This document shows, one piece after another, positions 17,626 to 27,270 of a stretch of 44,327 nt of DNA (positions are counted from its first letter, which is position 1; every line of letters begins with the position of its first letter). The notes under the pieces are model-generated. The model did no database searches. It saw only the letters and a list, made by a program, of their open reading frames with translations, and was not told the DNA's origin. Position numbers and translations under genes: made by a program. The stretch covers positions 1 to 44,327 of the forward strand of contig JACOUI010000163.1 in NCBI GenBank assembly GCA_016177915.1. Reading direction: 5' to 3'. Origin of the DNA: Planctomycetia bacterium (GTDB lineage: Bacteria > Planctomycetota > Planctomycetia > Pirellulales > S012-138).

Positions 17626-18495
17626 ATGATCGCGTACGACATCCTGATGCTCGTCGTCGTCGTGGGCTACACGATCTTCGGGGCCGTCAAGGGCATGGCC
17701 TGGCAGGTGGCCACGCTCTGCTCGATCGTCGTCAGCTACTTCGCGGCGCTGAAATTCAGCGATCCGCTGGCGCCGCTGCTGAGCAAGGAGGCGCCCTGGA
17801 ACCGCTTCCTGGCCATGCTCATCATCTTTCTCGTGACGTCGCTCGTCATCTGGTTCATTTTCCGCGCCGTGTCGAAATTCATCGAGCGCGTCAAGCTCAA
17901 GGACTTCGACCGGCAGGTCGGGGCGCTGTTCGGACTCTTCAAGGGCGCGTTGGCCTGCGTGGCGATCACGTTCTTCGCCGTCACGCTCTCGCAGGCGGCC
18001 CGCGAGGCGGTCTTGAAATCTCAGTCGGGCTATTACATCGCGGTGCTTTTGAACAAGGCCGACCCGGTCATGCCGGAGCAGCTTCACGAGTTGCTCGGTC
18101 CGTACGTCCACCAGCTCCAGGAAAAACTGAATCAGCCCAATCCTCATGCCACGCCGGTCCGCGACGGTCGTGCAGAAGCGCCGGCCGGCGGAGCGTCGCC
18201 CGCGCCCGGTTCGACCGCTGGCGCCGGGCAAGGCGGCATCGGCCCCAGCGACCTGGCCCGCTTGCGGGCGATCGTCGCCGACCTGGAAAAATCCGAGCTC
18301 GACGAGGACGGCCTGCGCTGGGTGCGGGAGAACATTGCGCGGCTGGAAGCGCTGGCCGCGGAAAGCCCGACCGCCAGTGGAACGGTCGCCGACACCGACT
18401 GGACCGAGCGGGCCGCCAGGCTGGTCCGCGAATCGGAAAAGCTGCGGGGGTTGATCGAAGAAGTCCGGCGCACAAGCGAACCGGGTCGGCGTTAG
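17626..18495 (+). CDS. CvpA family protein
   Basis: MIAYDILMLVVVVGYTIFGAVKGMAWQVATLCSIVVSYFAALKF ... CvpA-like four-TM N-terminus with a charged C-terminal tail. Confidence 0.75.
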   Translation: MIAYDILMLVVVVGYTIFGAVKGMAWQVATLCSIVVSYFAALKFSDPLAPLLSKEAPWNRFLAMLIIFLVTSLVIWFIFRAVSKFIERVKLKDFDRQVGALFGLFKGALACVAITFFAVTLSQAAREAVLKSQSGYYIAVLLNKADPVMPEQLHELLGPYVHQLQEKLNQPNPHATPVRDGRAEAPAGGASPAPGSTAGAGQGGIGPSDLARLRAIVADLEKSELDEDGLRWVRENIARLEALAAESPTASGTVADTDWTERAARLVRESEKLRGLIEEVRRTSEPGRR

Positions 18496-18687
18496 GTTCG
18501 CGGCAAGGACGAAGAATGCAGCGCGGAAAGGGACGGCCCGCACGGCTTGGTTTTGCCGGAAAAAACGGCGCCGCGCGTTGACATTTCCGCCACGACCCGG
18601 CCATAATGCCGGCGCTTCGTCCTTTTGCGCGGACGTCCTTTCGCGGTCATTTTCCTTTCATTTTCCTTCGGTTGGGGGGACCATGTC

Positions 18688-19665
18688 ATGTCCAAGCGTG
18701 GATTTACGCTCGTGGAGCTGCTGGTGGTCATCGCCATCATCGGCATCCTCATCGGTCTGCTCTTGCCGGCCGTTCAGGCGGCGCGCGAGGCCGGCCGCCG
18801 CATCCAGTGCCTCAACAACTTGCACCAGTTGGCGATCGCCGCCCACAACTACCACGACGTCTACCAGAGGTTGCCGGCCGGACGCGTGCGGGTGGAGGAA
18901 AACTGGAGTGCGCAGGCGCGGCTGCTGCCGTTCATGGAGAATGACACCGTTCACCGGTTGATCAACTACAGCCTGCCGCCCGGGAACGCTGTGCACGCGA
19001 CCGTCCGCACGATGCACGTTCCCAACTTCATTTGCCCGTCCGACGCCTACCGGATGCTGGGGGCGGGCGCCCAAAACCATCCCGGCTGGGGCAAGAACAA
19101 CTACCGGGCTTGCGCCGGCAGCGACGTGGGCCAGATGGCCGGCGGACAAGAGCGCAACAACGGCATGTTCATGACGGACAAGGCCGTCACGTTCGGCGAG
19201 GTGATCGACGGTTTGAGCAACACGGCGCTCTTCAGCGAAATGGCCAAAGGGGACGCGGACGACAACCTGGTCACGCCGTTTAGCGATTGGTTCCGCATCC
19301 CCAATGCCGGCACGGCCAACGTCGTCGGCTGCCGAAACGCGTGCATCAACGCACCGATGCTGGCGGGTGCGACGAACCAGAATTCCCGCTCCGGCCGCAA
19401 TTGGGTCTTGGGCAATTACACTCCCACGCGCTACAACCACGTGATGACGCCCAACACGAAGAGCTGCTCGCGCGGCTCGGGGGGGACGCTCGTTCCCAAG
19501 GTGAACACCGCGGGCGGGGCGACGACCGCTTCCAGCTACCACCCGGCGGGCGTCAACCTGGCCTTGGCCGACGGAAGCGCCCGGATCGTCAAGACGCAGG
19601 TTTCGATCGTCACCTGGTCGGCGCTGGGAAGCCGCGCCCAGCGCGAGCCGACCGGCGAGTTCTAA
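18688..19665 (+). CDS. DUF1559 domain protein with type IV prepilin-like N-terminus
   Basis: MSKRGFTLVELLVVIAIIGILIGLLLPAVQAAREAGRRIQCLNNLHQLAIAAHNYHDVYQRLPAG; C-terminal LALADGSARIVK motif. Confidence 0.95.
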   Translation: MSKRGFTLVELLVVIAIIGILIGLLLPAVQAAREAGRRIQCLNNLHQLAIAAHNYHDVYQRLPAGRVRVEENWSAQARLLPFMENDTVHRLINYSLPPGNAVHATVRTMHVPNFICPSDAYRMLGAGAQNHPGWGKNNYRACAGSDVGQMAGGQERNNGMFMTDKAVTFGEVIDGLSNTALFSEMAKGDADDNLVTPFSDWFRIPNAGTANVVGCRNACINAPMLAGATNQNSRSGRNWVLGNYTPTRYNHVMTPNTKSCSRGSGGTLVPKVNTAGGATTASSYHPAGVNLALADGSARIVKTQVSIVTWSALGSRAQREPTGEF

Positions 19666-19789
19666 ATCCGTCCTTCAGCGCCACAAGCGGCGGAGACTCG
19701 CGCCTCCGGTGAGTCACGGCCGGCCTTGCGGCGCCACCCGCCGGCTTGCCGCGCTTGTGCCGCCGACGAATGCACACGGGAGCGCCCAC

Positions 19790-20206
19790 ATGCAGACACG
19801 TTGGATTTGTCTCGCGTTTGCGCTGCTGTTTGGCTGCTCGTCGGAACAACCGATTCCTCCGGACCAGGCCTACGACCCGGCCAAAGTGCAGGGGCAGGTC
19901 GACAAGACGCTCCCGGCGGACGACCAAGAGCGGCAGGCCGCCCTGAAATCGGTCCTCGACCAGCTCCAGGAGGGTAACGATTTTGAAAGCCTGTTCCTGC
20001 CCGGCGTCACCTACGAGGAGAGCGAATCGTCATTTCTGGAGGGGGCGATCGGCGTGGCAAGCTGGTCGTTCGACGGCCGTCCCAGCGGCATCGACGTTCC
20101 CGTCGTCCTGCAGATGACGATGGACAGCGGCGAACTTAAGGAGCGGAAGCGTGTCTACCGCGTGGCCGGCTCATCCGGGGGCTACACGGTCAGCCGCGCG
20201 AAATAG
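19790..20206 (+). CDS. Hypothetical lipoprotein
   Basis: MQTRWICLAFALLFGCSSEQP lipobox-like signal; 138 aa downstream of the DUF1559 gene on the same strand. Confidence 0.65.
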   Translation: MQTRWICLAFALLFGCSSEQPIPPDQAYDPAKVQGQVDKTLPADDQERQAALKSVLDQLQEGNDFESLFLPGVTYEESESSFLEGAIGVASWSFDGRPSGIDVPVVLQMTMDSGELKERKRVYRVAGSSGGYTVSRAK

Positions 20207-20325
20207 GGCCGGCGGAATTCGGGCTGTTTCCAGCCGGAAGTTCGGCTCCAAACCGAACATAAGAGACATTATCGGACGTTGGTGCGGCGCACGGATGGCG
20301 CGGGTTAGACGAACGCGGATGTAAT

Positions 20326-21429
20326 CTACTCCGCGGGCGCGTCCGGACCCGCGACCGGCGAGGCGATGGGTTTTTCGCCGGCTGCCGGCTCGCCGTTGGC
20401 GGGCGAGGCCGTTGATCGTTCTGCTTCCGACACGTCTTCCGCTCGGTCGGGGAACACCTCGGGCGGCTGGCCCTCCAGGTAGACCCCCATTCGCCGGAAC
20501 TTTTCGTACCGCTCGGCAATGAGCCGGTCGAGCGGCACGCGCGAAAGCTCGCGCAGCTTCCGCTCCAGGTACATCTTCAGCGTGTAGGCCATCTGGTGCA
20601 CGTCGCGGTGCGCCCCGCCCAATGGCTCCTCCAGCACGTCGTCCACCACCCCCAGCCCCTTGAGATGACGCGACGTAATCTTTAGCGCCCGGGCCGCCTT
20701 CTCCTTGTGGGCGTCGCTCTTCCAGAGAATGCCGGCGCAGCCTTCCGGACTGATGACGGAGTAGTAGGCGTGTTCCAGAATGGCAATCCGGTCGCCCACG
20801 CCGATCCCTAAGGCCCCGCCCGAGCCGCCCTCGCCGATCACGACGCAAATGATCGGCGTCGGCAGCCGCGATAGCTCGAAAATGCACTGCGCGATCACCG
20901 ACGCCTGGCCGCGCTCCTCGGCCCCGATGCCCGGATACGCCCCCGGCGTGTCGATCAGCGAGACGACGGGAAGGCCGAATTTCGCGGCCAGCTTCATTTT
21001 GGCCAGGGCCTTGCGGTAGCCCTCGGGATGGGCGCAGCCGAAGTTGCAGGCGGTGCGCTCCTTGAGCGTCCGGCCCTTTTGCTGGCCGACGAACATCACT
21101 TGGAACTCGTCGAGCTTGGCGAAGCCGGTGAAGATGGCGTGGTCGTCGCCGAAGCAGCGATCGCCGTGCAGCTCGACGAACTCGTCGAACGCCAGCGCCA
21201 GGTAATCGCTCGACATCGGCCGTTCCGGGTGCCGCGCGACCTGCACGACCTCCCACGGCTCCAGGTTCGCGTAGATCTTCTTTAGCAGCTCGGAACGCTC
21301 CCGCCGCAGGCGGCGGATTTCGTCGAACGTCTCGGCGGTGCGATGCTCCGGCTGCTCGAGGCGCGCAATGCGGGCGTCGATTTCATAGACGGGCCGCTCG
21401 AAGGTAAGGCGCTGGACGAGCGTAGCCAT
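20326..21429 (-). CDS. accA: Acetyl-CoA carboxylase carboxyltransferase subunit alpha
   Basis: RPMSSDYLALAFDEFVELHGDRCFGDDHAIFTGFAKL, GCAHPEGYRKALAKMKLAAKFGLPVVSLIDTPGAYPGIGAEERGQ, VIGEGGSGGALGIGVGD. Confidence 0.97.
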   Translation of the reverse strand: MATLVQRLTFERPVYEIDARIARLEQPEHRTAETFDEIRRLRRERSELLKKIYANLEPWEVVQVARHPERPMSSDYLALAFDEFVELHGDRCFGDDHAIFTGFAKLDEFQVMFVGQQKGRTLKERTACNFGCAHPEGYRKALAKMKLAAKFGLPVVSLIDTPGAYPGIGAEERGQASVIAQCIFELSRLPTPIICVVIGEGGSGGALGIGVGDRIAILEHAYYSVISPEGCAGILWKSDAHKEKAARALKITSRHLKGLGVVDDVLEEPLGGAHRDVHQMAYTLKMYLERKLRELSRVPLDRLIAERYEKFRRMGVYLEGQPPEVFPDRAEDVSEAERSTASPANGEPAAGEKPIASPVAGPDAPAE

Positions 21430-21482
21430 TGGGGATCGGGAGTCAGGCCGCAGGAATCAGGGGACAGAAATCAGGAGTCAGT
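21430..21482. repeat. Degenerate GGGAGTCAGGCCGCAGGAATCAGGGGACAGAAATCAGGAGTCAG repeat just upstream of accA
   Basis: Direct reading; same vocabulary as 15811-15950. Confidence 0.8.
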
Positions 21483-21631
21483 CCGCGTTCGAAAACCGCC
21501 TCCCCCCCTGCCCTGCCCTGCGCGCCGCCAGCGGCGCCAGCATGGGTTGGGTGGCATGGATTGTATCTAACATCGGAGCGGGCCCGCGGGCAATCGAGGA
21601 ATCCAGGAATTCAAGCGACGCCGTCAAGGCG

Positions 21632-22465
21632 TCAGGCCGGCACTTTGGGCGCGGTCTTGAAGACGGGCGCCGCCGCCAGTTCGCGCTGAAGATGTTCCAG
21701 TTCGGGGCGCTCCGAAGGCTCCTTCGACAGCATGCGCAGCACGAGCTGCGAGAACTCCGGCGTGAGGTTGCGGTTGAAGAACTCCAGCTTCGGCGCGCTG
21801 CCGCGGAGGTGCTTCGTTAACAGCTCGTTGGTCGATGTGCCGGTGAAGGGCAGCTTGCCGGTCACCAGCTCGTAGATCGTGCAGCCGAAGCTGTAGACGT
21901 CGGAGGGCGAATCGGGGGCCTTGCGGCGGATTTGCTCCGGCGACATGTAGCTGGCCGTGCCCTGGATCGATGACGAGCGGCCGAAAAACCCCGCCAGCCC
22001 GGTCTTTCGCTTTTGCGCCAGCGCGAAGTCGATGAGCTTGACGTCGCCTTCCGGGGAGATGAGGAAGTTGTCGGGCTTGACGTCGCGGTGGACCCAGCCT
22101 TTGTCGTGCATGTGGGCCAGGCCCTGGGCGGCGTTGAGAATGATTTTTTGCGCCAGGGGAGCGAGGCGCTCGTGGCCCTTTCCGATGAGCTGCTTCAGGT
22201 TGGGGTGCGCGAAGAGCTCCATCACCAGGCACGGCTCGCGGCGGCCCTCGAAAAGCTCCAGCACCTTGATCACATTGGGGTGGTTGAGCTGCTTGCCGAC
22301 GCTGAATTCGCGGCGGAGGAGCGCGATCTGCACGTTGTCGAGCTTATCGGGAATGATCAGCTTGACGGCCACGCGCCGCCGCTCGCCGTCGTGGATCGCT
22401 TCCCAGATTTGCGAGGTCTGGCCCGTGCTGATGATATTCACAAGCCGGAAGGGGCCGACGTACAT
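21632..22465 (-). CDS. Serine/threonine protein kinase-like protein with atypical motifs
   Basis: VAVKLI, HRDVKPDNFLI, LIDFALA, GTASYMSPEQ, DVYSFGCTIYELVTGKLPF. Start MYVGPFRLVNI at 22465. Confidence 0.9.
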   Translation of the reverse strand: MYVGPFRLVNIISTGQTSQIWEAIHDGERRRVAVKLIIPDKLDNVQIALLRREFSVGKQLNHPNVIKVLELFEGRREPCLVMELFAHPNLKQLIGKGHERLAPLAQKIILNAAQGLAHMHDKGWVHRDVKPDNFLISPEGDVKLIDFALAQKRKTGLAGFFGRSSSIQGTASYMSPEQIRRKAPDSPSDVYSFGCTIYELVTGKLPFTGTSTNELLTKHLRGSAPKLEFFNRNLTPEFSQLVLRMLSKEPSERPELEHLQRELAAAPVFKTAPKVPA

Positions 22466-22575
22466 GGGCGGAGAGAGTGCGGAGTGGGGAGTTTGGAGTG
22501 GGGAGCGACGAATTCCGGGCCTGTGCCCCCGATCCATGATTCTAATCGGGGCGTGGCGGCAATTGAATCCCGTCC

Positions 22576-22681
22576 GTAGGGCAGGCGGCCCGCCTGCCAT
22601 CTTTTTGTAGGACGGACTTCAGTCTGTCCTTCGTCGCCGCAGGGAGTCGCGCAAGAGGCCGGACTGAAGTCCGTCCTACAT
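22576..22681. repeat. Palindrome cluster between kinase gene and ccsBA: GTAGGGCAGGCGGCCCGCCTGCC plus inverted pair TGTAGGACGGACTTCAGTCTGTCC ... GGACTGAAGTCCGTCCTACA
   Basis: Direct reading of inverted repeats at 22576-22599, 22606-22629 and 22661-22680. Confidence 0.85.
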
Positions 22682-22691
22682 TACCGCGGCG

Positions 22692-25600
22692 TCAAGCGCC
22701 GCCGGGACGGCTAGTCGGCGCAGCGGGCGGAACCAAGGGCGGTGCGACCGGCAGCGCACCGAGAGCGGTCGGCAGGGGCGCGTCTTGCGGCGGCGGCGAC
22801 AACGACGCAACCAGCTTCTGCCACCAATGCTCCAGCGGCAACGCCCCCACGGCGATCGTGAATAACTGCGTGGCAACAAAAATCCCCAGGGCCAACAAGA
22901 CGCCTTCGGTAAAGCCGTACGAGTGCAACCCCACCCCCAGCTCGTTCACTCCGAACCAGGACCAGCTTGTCGTGATGTTCCCCGCGACGGCCAGCACCGC
23001 CAGGCCCCGCTCGCGGACCATCCCGCCCCAGCGGGCGTGAAGCACCAGCGCATTCCACAGCACGATGATCAGAGCGCCGTTTTCCTTGGGGTCCCAGCCC
23101 CAGAAACGCCCCCAGGAGTCGTCGGCCCACAGGCCGCCCAGCACTGTCCCGAAGAAACTGAAGAACAGCGCAAAGCACAGGACGCCGTAGATCGCGGAAA
23201 CCAGCACGCGCGCGAGGTCGGGCAAGAACCGGCCGCCGAAAAGGTAGACAATCCCCAAAAGTCCGGCCAGAAGCGTCGCCCCGTATCCGCTGGTGATGCA
23301 GACCACGTGCGTCGCCAGCCAGAACTGCGTGTCCAGCACGGCCTGCAGGACGGTGAACGTGTCGCCGTCGCCCGCCAGGAAATGCGAAATGAGCAGCGTG
23401 GCAAATCCGGCGACAGCGGCCACAAAATTGCCAAACCCCAAGCGGAAAACCGCCTCCAGGATGATGCCGAAGACTACGACGAGCCAGCCGATGTAAACGG
23501 CCGACGAGTAGAGATTCGTCACGGGCGGCCGCCCCGAGATGTAAATCCGCCCGACCAGCGCCGCGGTGTGGATCAGCAAGGTGAAGACGATCAGCCAGAA
23601 AGCGGTCCGCTGCAAGGGGCGGTGCCAGCCGAGCAGCGTCGCCAGCCAGCCCAGGATCGTGATGCCGAACGCCACCACGTAGATTCCTGAGGCCGAGGCG
23701 AACGCCTGAAAGTGGTTGAAGAACGCCTCGAACGACGACCGGCGAGCGCTGTAGTCCTGCGGCGGCTGCTCGCCCAGCAGCCGTTCGTAATGCGCCAGCC
23801 CGACGTTGAACGCCACCGCGTCGCCGTTCGCATAGGCGTCGAGGATCGCCTCCAAGGCGTCGGTCGACTCGTTGTGCTTTTGCGGCACGATGCGCGCCAT
23901 GGCGCTCGCGCTGAAGAGCGGCTCCCACGCCTGCTGGCCAAGTTCTTTCAGGGGATCCGCGATCGGGACGGCGTTGGGAACCTGGTCGTTGCGCAGGTCG
24001 CCCATCCGCAAAATCACGGTCCGAATCACCCGGTCCTTCTGCGCGGCCGACTGCGGATCGCTGGCGCGCTCTTCCGGCGTGGGGATCTGCGGCAACCTCG
24101 GGACGTCGAACGAACCCGAGATCCGGTGGAATAGCAAAATGCGGCGCTCCAGCTCCAAATAGCGCCGCTGCTCCGTCGACAGCAGCTTCTTGTCGATTTT
24201 GCGGGCCTTGCGTACCAGCTCCTCGAATTTTGGGAGCTCGGATTCCATCTCTGCCAGCGAATACCGCAAGCCCTCGCGCCGCGGAAGCCCGAACACGCCC
24301 AGCACCTCGGGGCTGTCGATCCGGAAAACCCGGTGATGCTGGCTGATCGCGCCGTTGGCGATGCTGTCCAGCAGCCACTGCACGGACGCGCGCCGCCGAC
24401 CGGCTGGATCGGTAAACCCCTCAGTGTCGGAAATGACCCGCAGCGAGTTGCGCGCCAGCGTGTCCATCGGCTTGACGCGCCCCTCGTACGCGACCGGGAG
24501 CTTGCCGAAGCGGTAGTAGTCGAAGCCGGCGAGGCCCTCGCGCAGCCCGTCGGCCGACGCGATCAGGTCCTTTTCCAGCTTCGCGCTGGTCCTTGCAAGA
24601 CCCTTCAGGTCGCCGGCGACGGAGGCTTGGCCCGGGTTGGCGACGAGGTCCTGCAGTGTTTTGGCGGCGGCCTTGGCGGCGTCACGCATCTTCTTGACGG
24701 CGGCCGTCTCCGGCGACTGGGAGGCTTCCGCCTCGCTTGACGCCATGGCCAGGTCATCGGCAATGGTCTGCTGCTGCTCGGCGAGGTCGGTCGCGCGCTT
24801 GGCGTCCAGCGACTTGCCTGCCGCGTCCCGCTGCGCCGCTTCCGTGACGGTACGCTGCTGCGCCAGGGCGAAGTCCAACAGACGGGCGAGACGCTCGCGC
24901 GCGGAGCCCTTGTCGCGCAGGATCGCTCCGGCCCGGTCAAGCTTCAAGGCAGCCGCCAGGGCCGCATTTCCAAACGCTTCGACCTCTCGCTGGTTGGCGC
25001 CGCCTGGCTGGTTCGTCTGGCGCTGGAACGTTTCGACAGCGGCCCGCCAGCCCTTTTCCCCATCCGCCAGTAGCTGCGCCGCACTGGCGTCGAGCGGGCG
25101 AACGGCGTCGACGCTCGGAAACTTCAGCTCTGCCGCCCGGCGAGCAAGGTCGGCCGACGCCGTCTCGTTGAGGCCCCCAGGTCGGCCCGCGTCCTTGACG
25201 ATTTGTGCGGCGTCGTCCACCGCCGACGAAAGCGCCTCGGCCTGCTTGCCCAACTCGCCCAGGGTAGGCCGGGGTGTAACGGTGCGGCTCGCCAAATAAG
25301 CGGCAAACACCAGCACGACGAAGGCCGGCATGCCGTAGTGGAATCCCCGTCGCACCCAAATCCGCCACGGGGCCTCGGGCGGCGCCGGCGGCGCGAGCGG
25401 CGGCGGAATTCGCGGCGCGTGCGACGCGCGATGCCGCGGGCCTTTGGCGCCGCGACCTTTGGCTGGCTCGGCCGCCGCGGGCGCCGCGGTCCGCAGCTCC
25501 GGGTTGACCCGGTAGACGAACCGGAACAATGTCAGCGTGAACTGCGCGATCATCCCCACGACCACGATCATGCAGGCGACGTACGGGATCATCCACCCGC

Positions 25601-27260
25601 CGTTGCTGACCACCGACAGCGTCGTCGATTCGCTCATCGTGCCTTCGCCGGGATGGTGCCCGCTTTGGTAAAACGTCTCGCCGCCGTAGCGCAGCGGATT
25701 GTTCATCCAGATGTGCTGCTCGTGCGATTGTCCGCGCGCGTCCTTGATCACGATCAGGGACGAATAGTCCCGCGGCTTGTCCGTGCCTAGATAGTTCACG
25801 CGGCTCGCGTCGTTGAGCGTCACCTGGTAGGGCTTGTACGTCCGCCTGAATCGCAGGAACACTTCGTACGTCGTGCGGCCGACGACGACGCGCTCCGGGA
25901 TACGATCTCCGAACTGCCCGGAAAGCCGAAGGGCCACCAGGTGCGTCGCCGGCGCGGCGCCCGGCCGCTCGAACTTGACGTAGGCGACCGAGAGGTCCGT
26001 TTCATCGCCGTCGGCGCCGGTCGCCGGCGGGCGTTCCACGGCCGCATATTTCAGGCCGATGCCCGCCGTCGCCAGCGTCTCTTCCCCCGGCTCCAGCTCG
26101 CGCAGCGCCGCGTTGCGGATGAACTTGATGCACTGAATCTTGAACGGGAGCAGCTTATGCTCCACCACGGGCCCCTGGCCGTCCGGCTGCGACGAACCGA
26201 ACACGCGACGCGTCAGCGAACGAAGCACACCCAGCGCCCCGCGGGAACCGGCGTCGCCGCGGAAGAGCTTCTCAGGCACCACGACGACCCGGTCCTCTTT
26301 GGGGTCCGACGGGTCGATCACGGCCAGCTCGAGGTCGTCGATGTGGTACAGGTGATTGACGGTCTGACCTTCGAAGATGTGCATCTGGCCTTCGACGGCC
26401 TGCGTGGCCACGAGCAGCTCGCCCAGCAGCAGCAGCCCGACGCCCGAGTGCAAAAGCACGACGCCGGCCCGCCGGCGGAAGAGGAAGATGCAGCCGGTGA
26501 GCAGCACGGCGCCGGCGAACGTGGCCTTCATGAGCTGCCAGAGGATGCGCATCGACGAGTCGTTCGGCGTCACGTCGTCGCCCAGCCAGAACAACGTCCC
26601 CAGCGCGACGGCCAGCAGAATCGCGGAAATCAGCAGGGTCCAGCGTTCGACGACGCGGCCCTTCTCGGCCAGAAAGAACCCCAGCACGGCGGCAATGTCG
26701 ATCGCCGCCAGGCAGATCTTGAACAGCTCCCACAGCGCCGGCCACTTGAGGAGCGGCTGCGCCTGAAAGCCGGCGCCCGTCAAACCGGGAACATCCATCC
26801 CGCTCACAATGACGAGCAGCGTGGCCACGAACCCCGCGCCGACCAGCAAAACCCCCATCACCAGCCGCTGGCCGCGCGCCTGTACCGTGAACCGCACCAG
26901 GTGCGCCGCAATCAGGTTTACAAACAGCGCAAAACCCAGCAGGAAACCGCCGGGGAACGGAAAGCCTCCGCGGATGTCGCCGACGTTTGGAAAGAACGAC
27001 TTGGGCAGGAAGACCTTCAGGTCGATCCAGGCGATCGGCGTGCGAAAATACTGCGCCAGGACGTCCTTGAGATTCTGCTCGGCCTGCGCCAGCGTCCCCG
27101 CGAGAATCAGAAAAATCGACAGCCCAAAGAGGACCACCGTCAGCTTCAGCGACGCCAGCGGCGAAAGCACGAGCTTGGTCAGGTCCCACAGGCCCAGAAT
27201 CCGGCGCTCGGCGTTCGCTGCCGGCGCTCGGCTGGGTTGTTCTTTGGAATCGCGCGACAT
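22692..27260 (-). CDS. Cytochrome c biogenesis fusion protein (ResB/CcsB + CcsA, system II)
   Basis: 1522 aa. N-terminal ResB-like domain (LSPLASLKLTVVLFGLSIFLILAGTLAQAEQ...). C-terminal CcsA with the WWD-type motif WGRFWGWDPKENGALIIVLWNALVLHARWGG. Long soluble helical region between them. Confidence 0.92.
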   Translation of the reverse strand: MSRDSKEQPSRAPAANAERRILGLWDLTKLVLSPLASLKLTVVLFGLSIFLILAGTLAQAEQNLKDVLAQYFRTPIAWIDLKVFLPKSFFPNVGDIRGGFPFPGGFLLGFALFVNLIAAHLVRFTVQARGQRLVMGVLLVGAGFVATLLVIVSGMDVPGLTGAGFQAQPLLKWPALWELFKICLAAIDIAAVLGFFLAEKGRVVERWTLLISAILLAVALGTLFWLGDDVTPNDSSMRILWQLMKATFAGAVLLTGCIFLFRRRAGVVLLHSGVGLLLLGELLVATQAVEGQMHIFEGQTVNHLYHIDDLELAVIDPSDPKEDRVVVVPEKLFRGDAGSRGALGVLRSLTRRVFGSSQPDGQGPVVEHKLLPFKIQCIKFIRNAALRELEPGEETLATAGIGLKYAAVERPPATGADGDETDLSVAYVKFERPGAAPATHLVALRLSGQFGDRIPERVVVGRTTYEVFLRFRRTYKPYQVTLNDASRVNYLGTDKPRDYSSLIVIKDARGQSHEQHIWMNNPLRYGGETFYQSGHHPGEGTMSESTTLSVVSNGGWMIPYVACMIVVVGMIAQFTLTLFRFVYRVNPELRTAAPAAAEPAKGRGAKGPRHRASHAPRIPPPLAPPAPPEAPWRIWVRRGFHYGMPAFVVLVFAAYLASRTVTPRPTLGELGKQAEALSSAVDDAAQIVKDAGRPGGLNETASADLARRAAELKFPSVDAVRPLDASAAQLLADGEKGWRAAVETFQRQTNQPGGANQREVEAFGNAALAAALKLDRAGAILRDKGSARERLARLLDFALAQQRTVTEAAQRDAAGKSLDAKRATDLAEQQQTIADDLAMASSEAEASQSPETAAVKKMRDAAKAAAKTLQDLVANPGQASVAGDLKGLARTSAKLEKDLIASADGLREGLAGFDYYRFGKLPVAYEGRVKPMDTLARNSLRVISDTEGFTDPAGRRRASVQWLLDSIANGAISQHHRVFRIDSPEVLGVFGLPRREGLRYSLAEMESELPKFEELVRKARKIDKKLLSTEQRRYLELERRILLFHRISGSFDVPRLPQIPTPEERASDPQSAAQKDRVIRTVILRMGDLRNDQVPNAVPIADPLKELGQQAWEPLFSASAMARIVPQKHNESTDALEAILDAYANGDAVAFNVGLAHYERLLGEQPPQDYSARRSSFEAFFNHFQAFASASGIYVVAFGITILGWLATLLGWHRPLQRTAFWLIVFTLLIHTAALVGRIYISGRPPVTNLYSSAVYIGWLVVVFGIILEAVFRLGFGNFVAAVAGFATLLISHFLAGDGDTFTVLQAVLDTQFWLATHVVCITSGYGATLLAGLLGIVYLFGGRFLPDLARVLVSAIYGVLCFALFFSFFGTVLGGLWADDSWGRFWGWDPKENGALIIVLWNALVLHARWGGMVRERGLAVLAVAGNITTSWSWFGVNELGVGLHSYGFTEGVLLALGIFVATQLFTIAVGALPLEHWWQKLVASLSPPPQDAPLPTALGALPVAPPLVPPAAPTSRPGGA

Positions 27261-27270
27261 GGCCTCTTCC

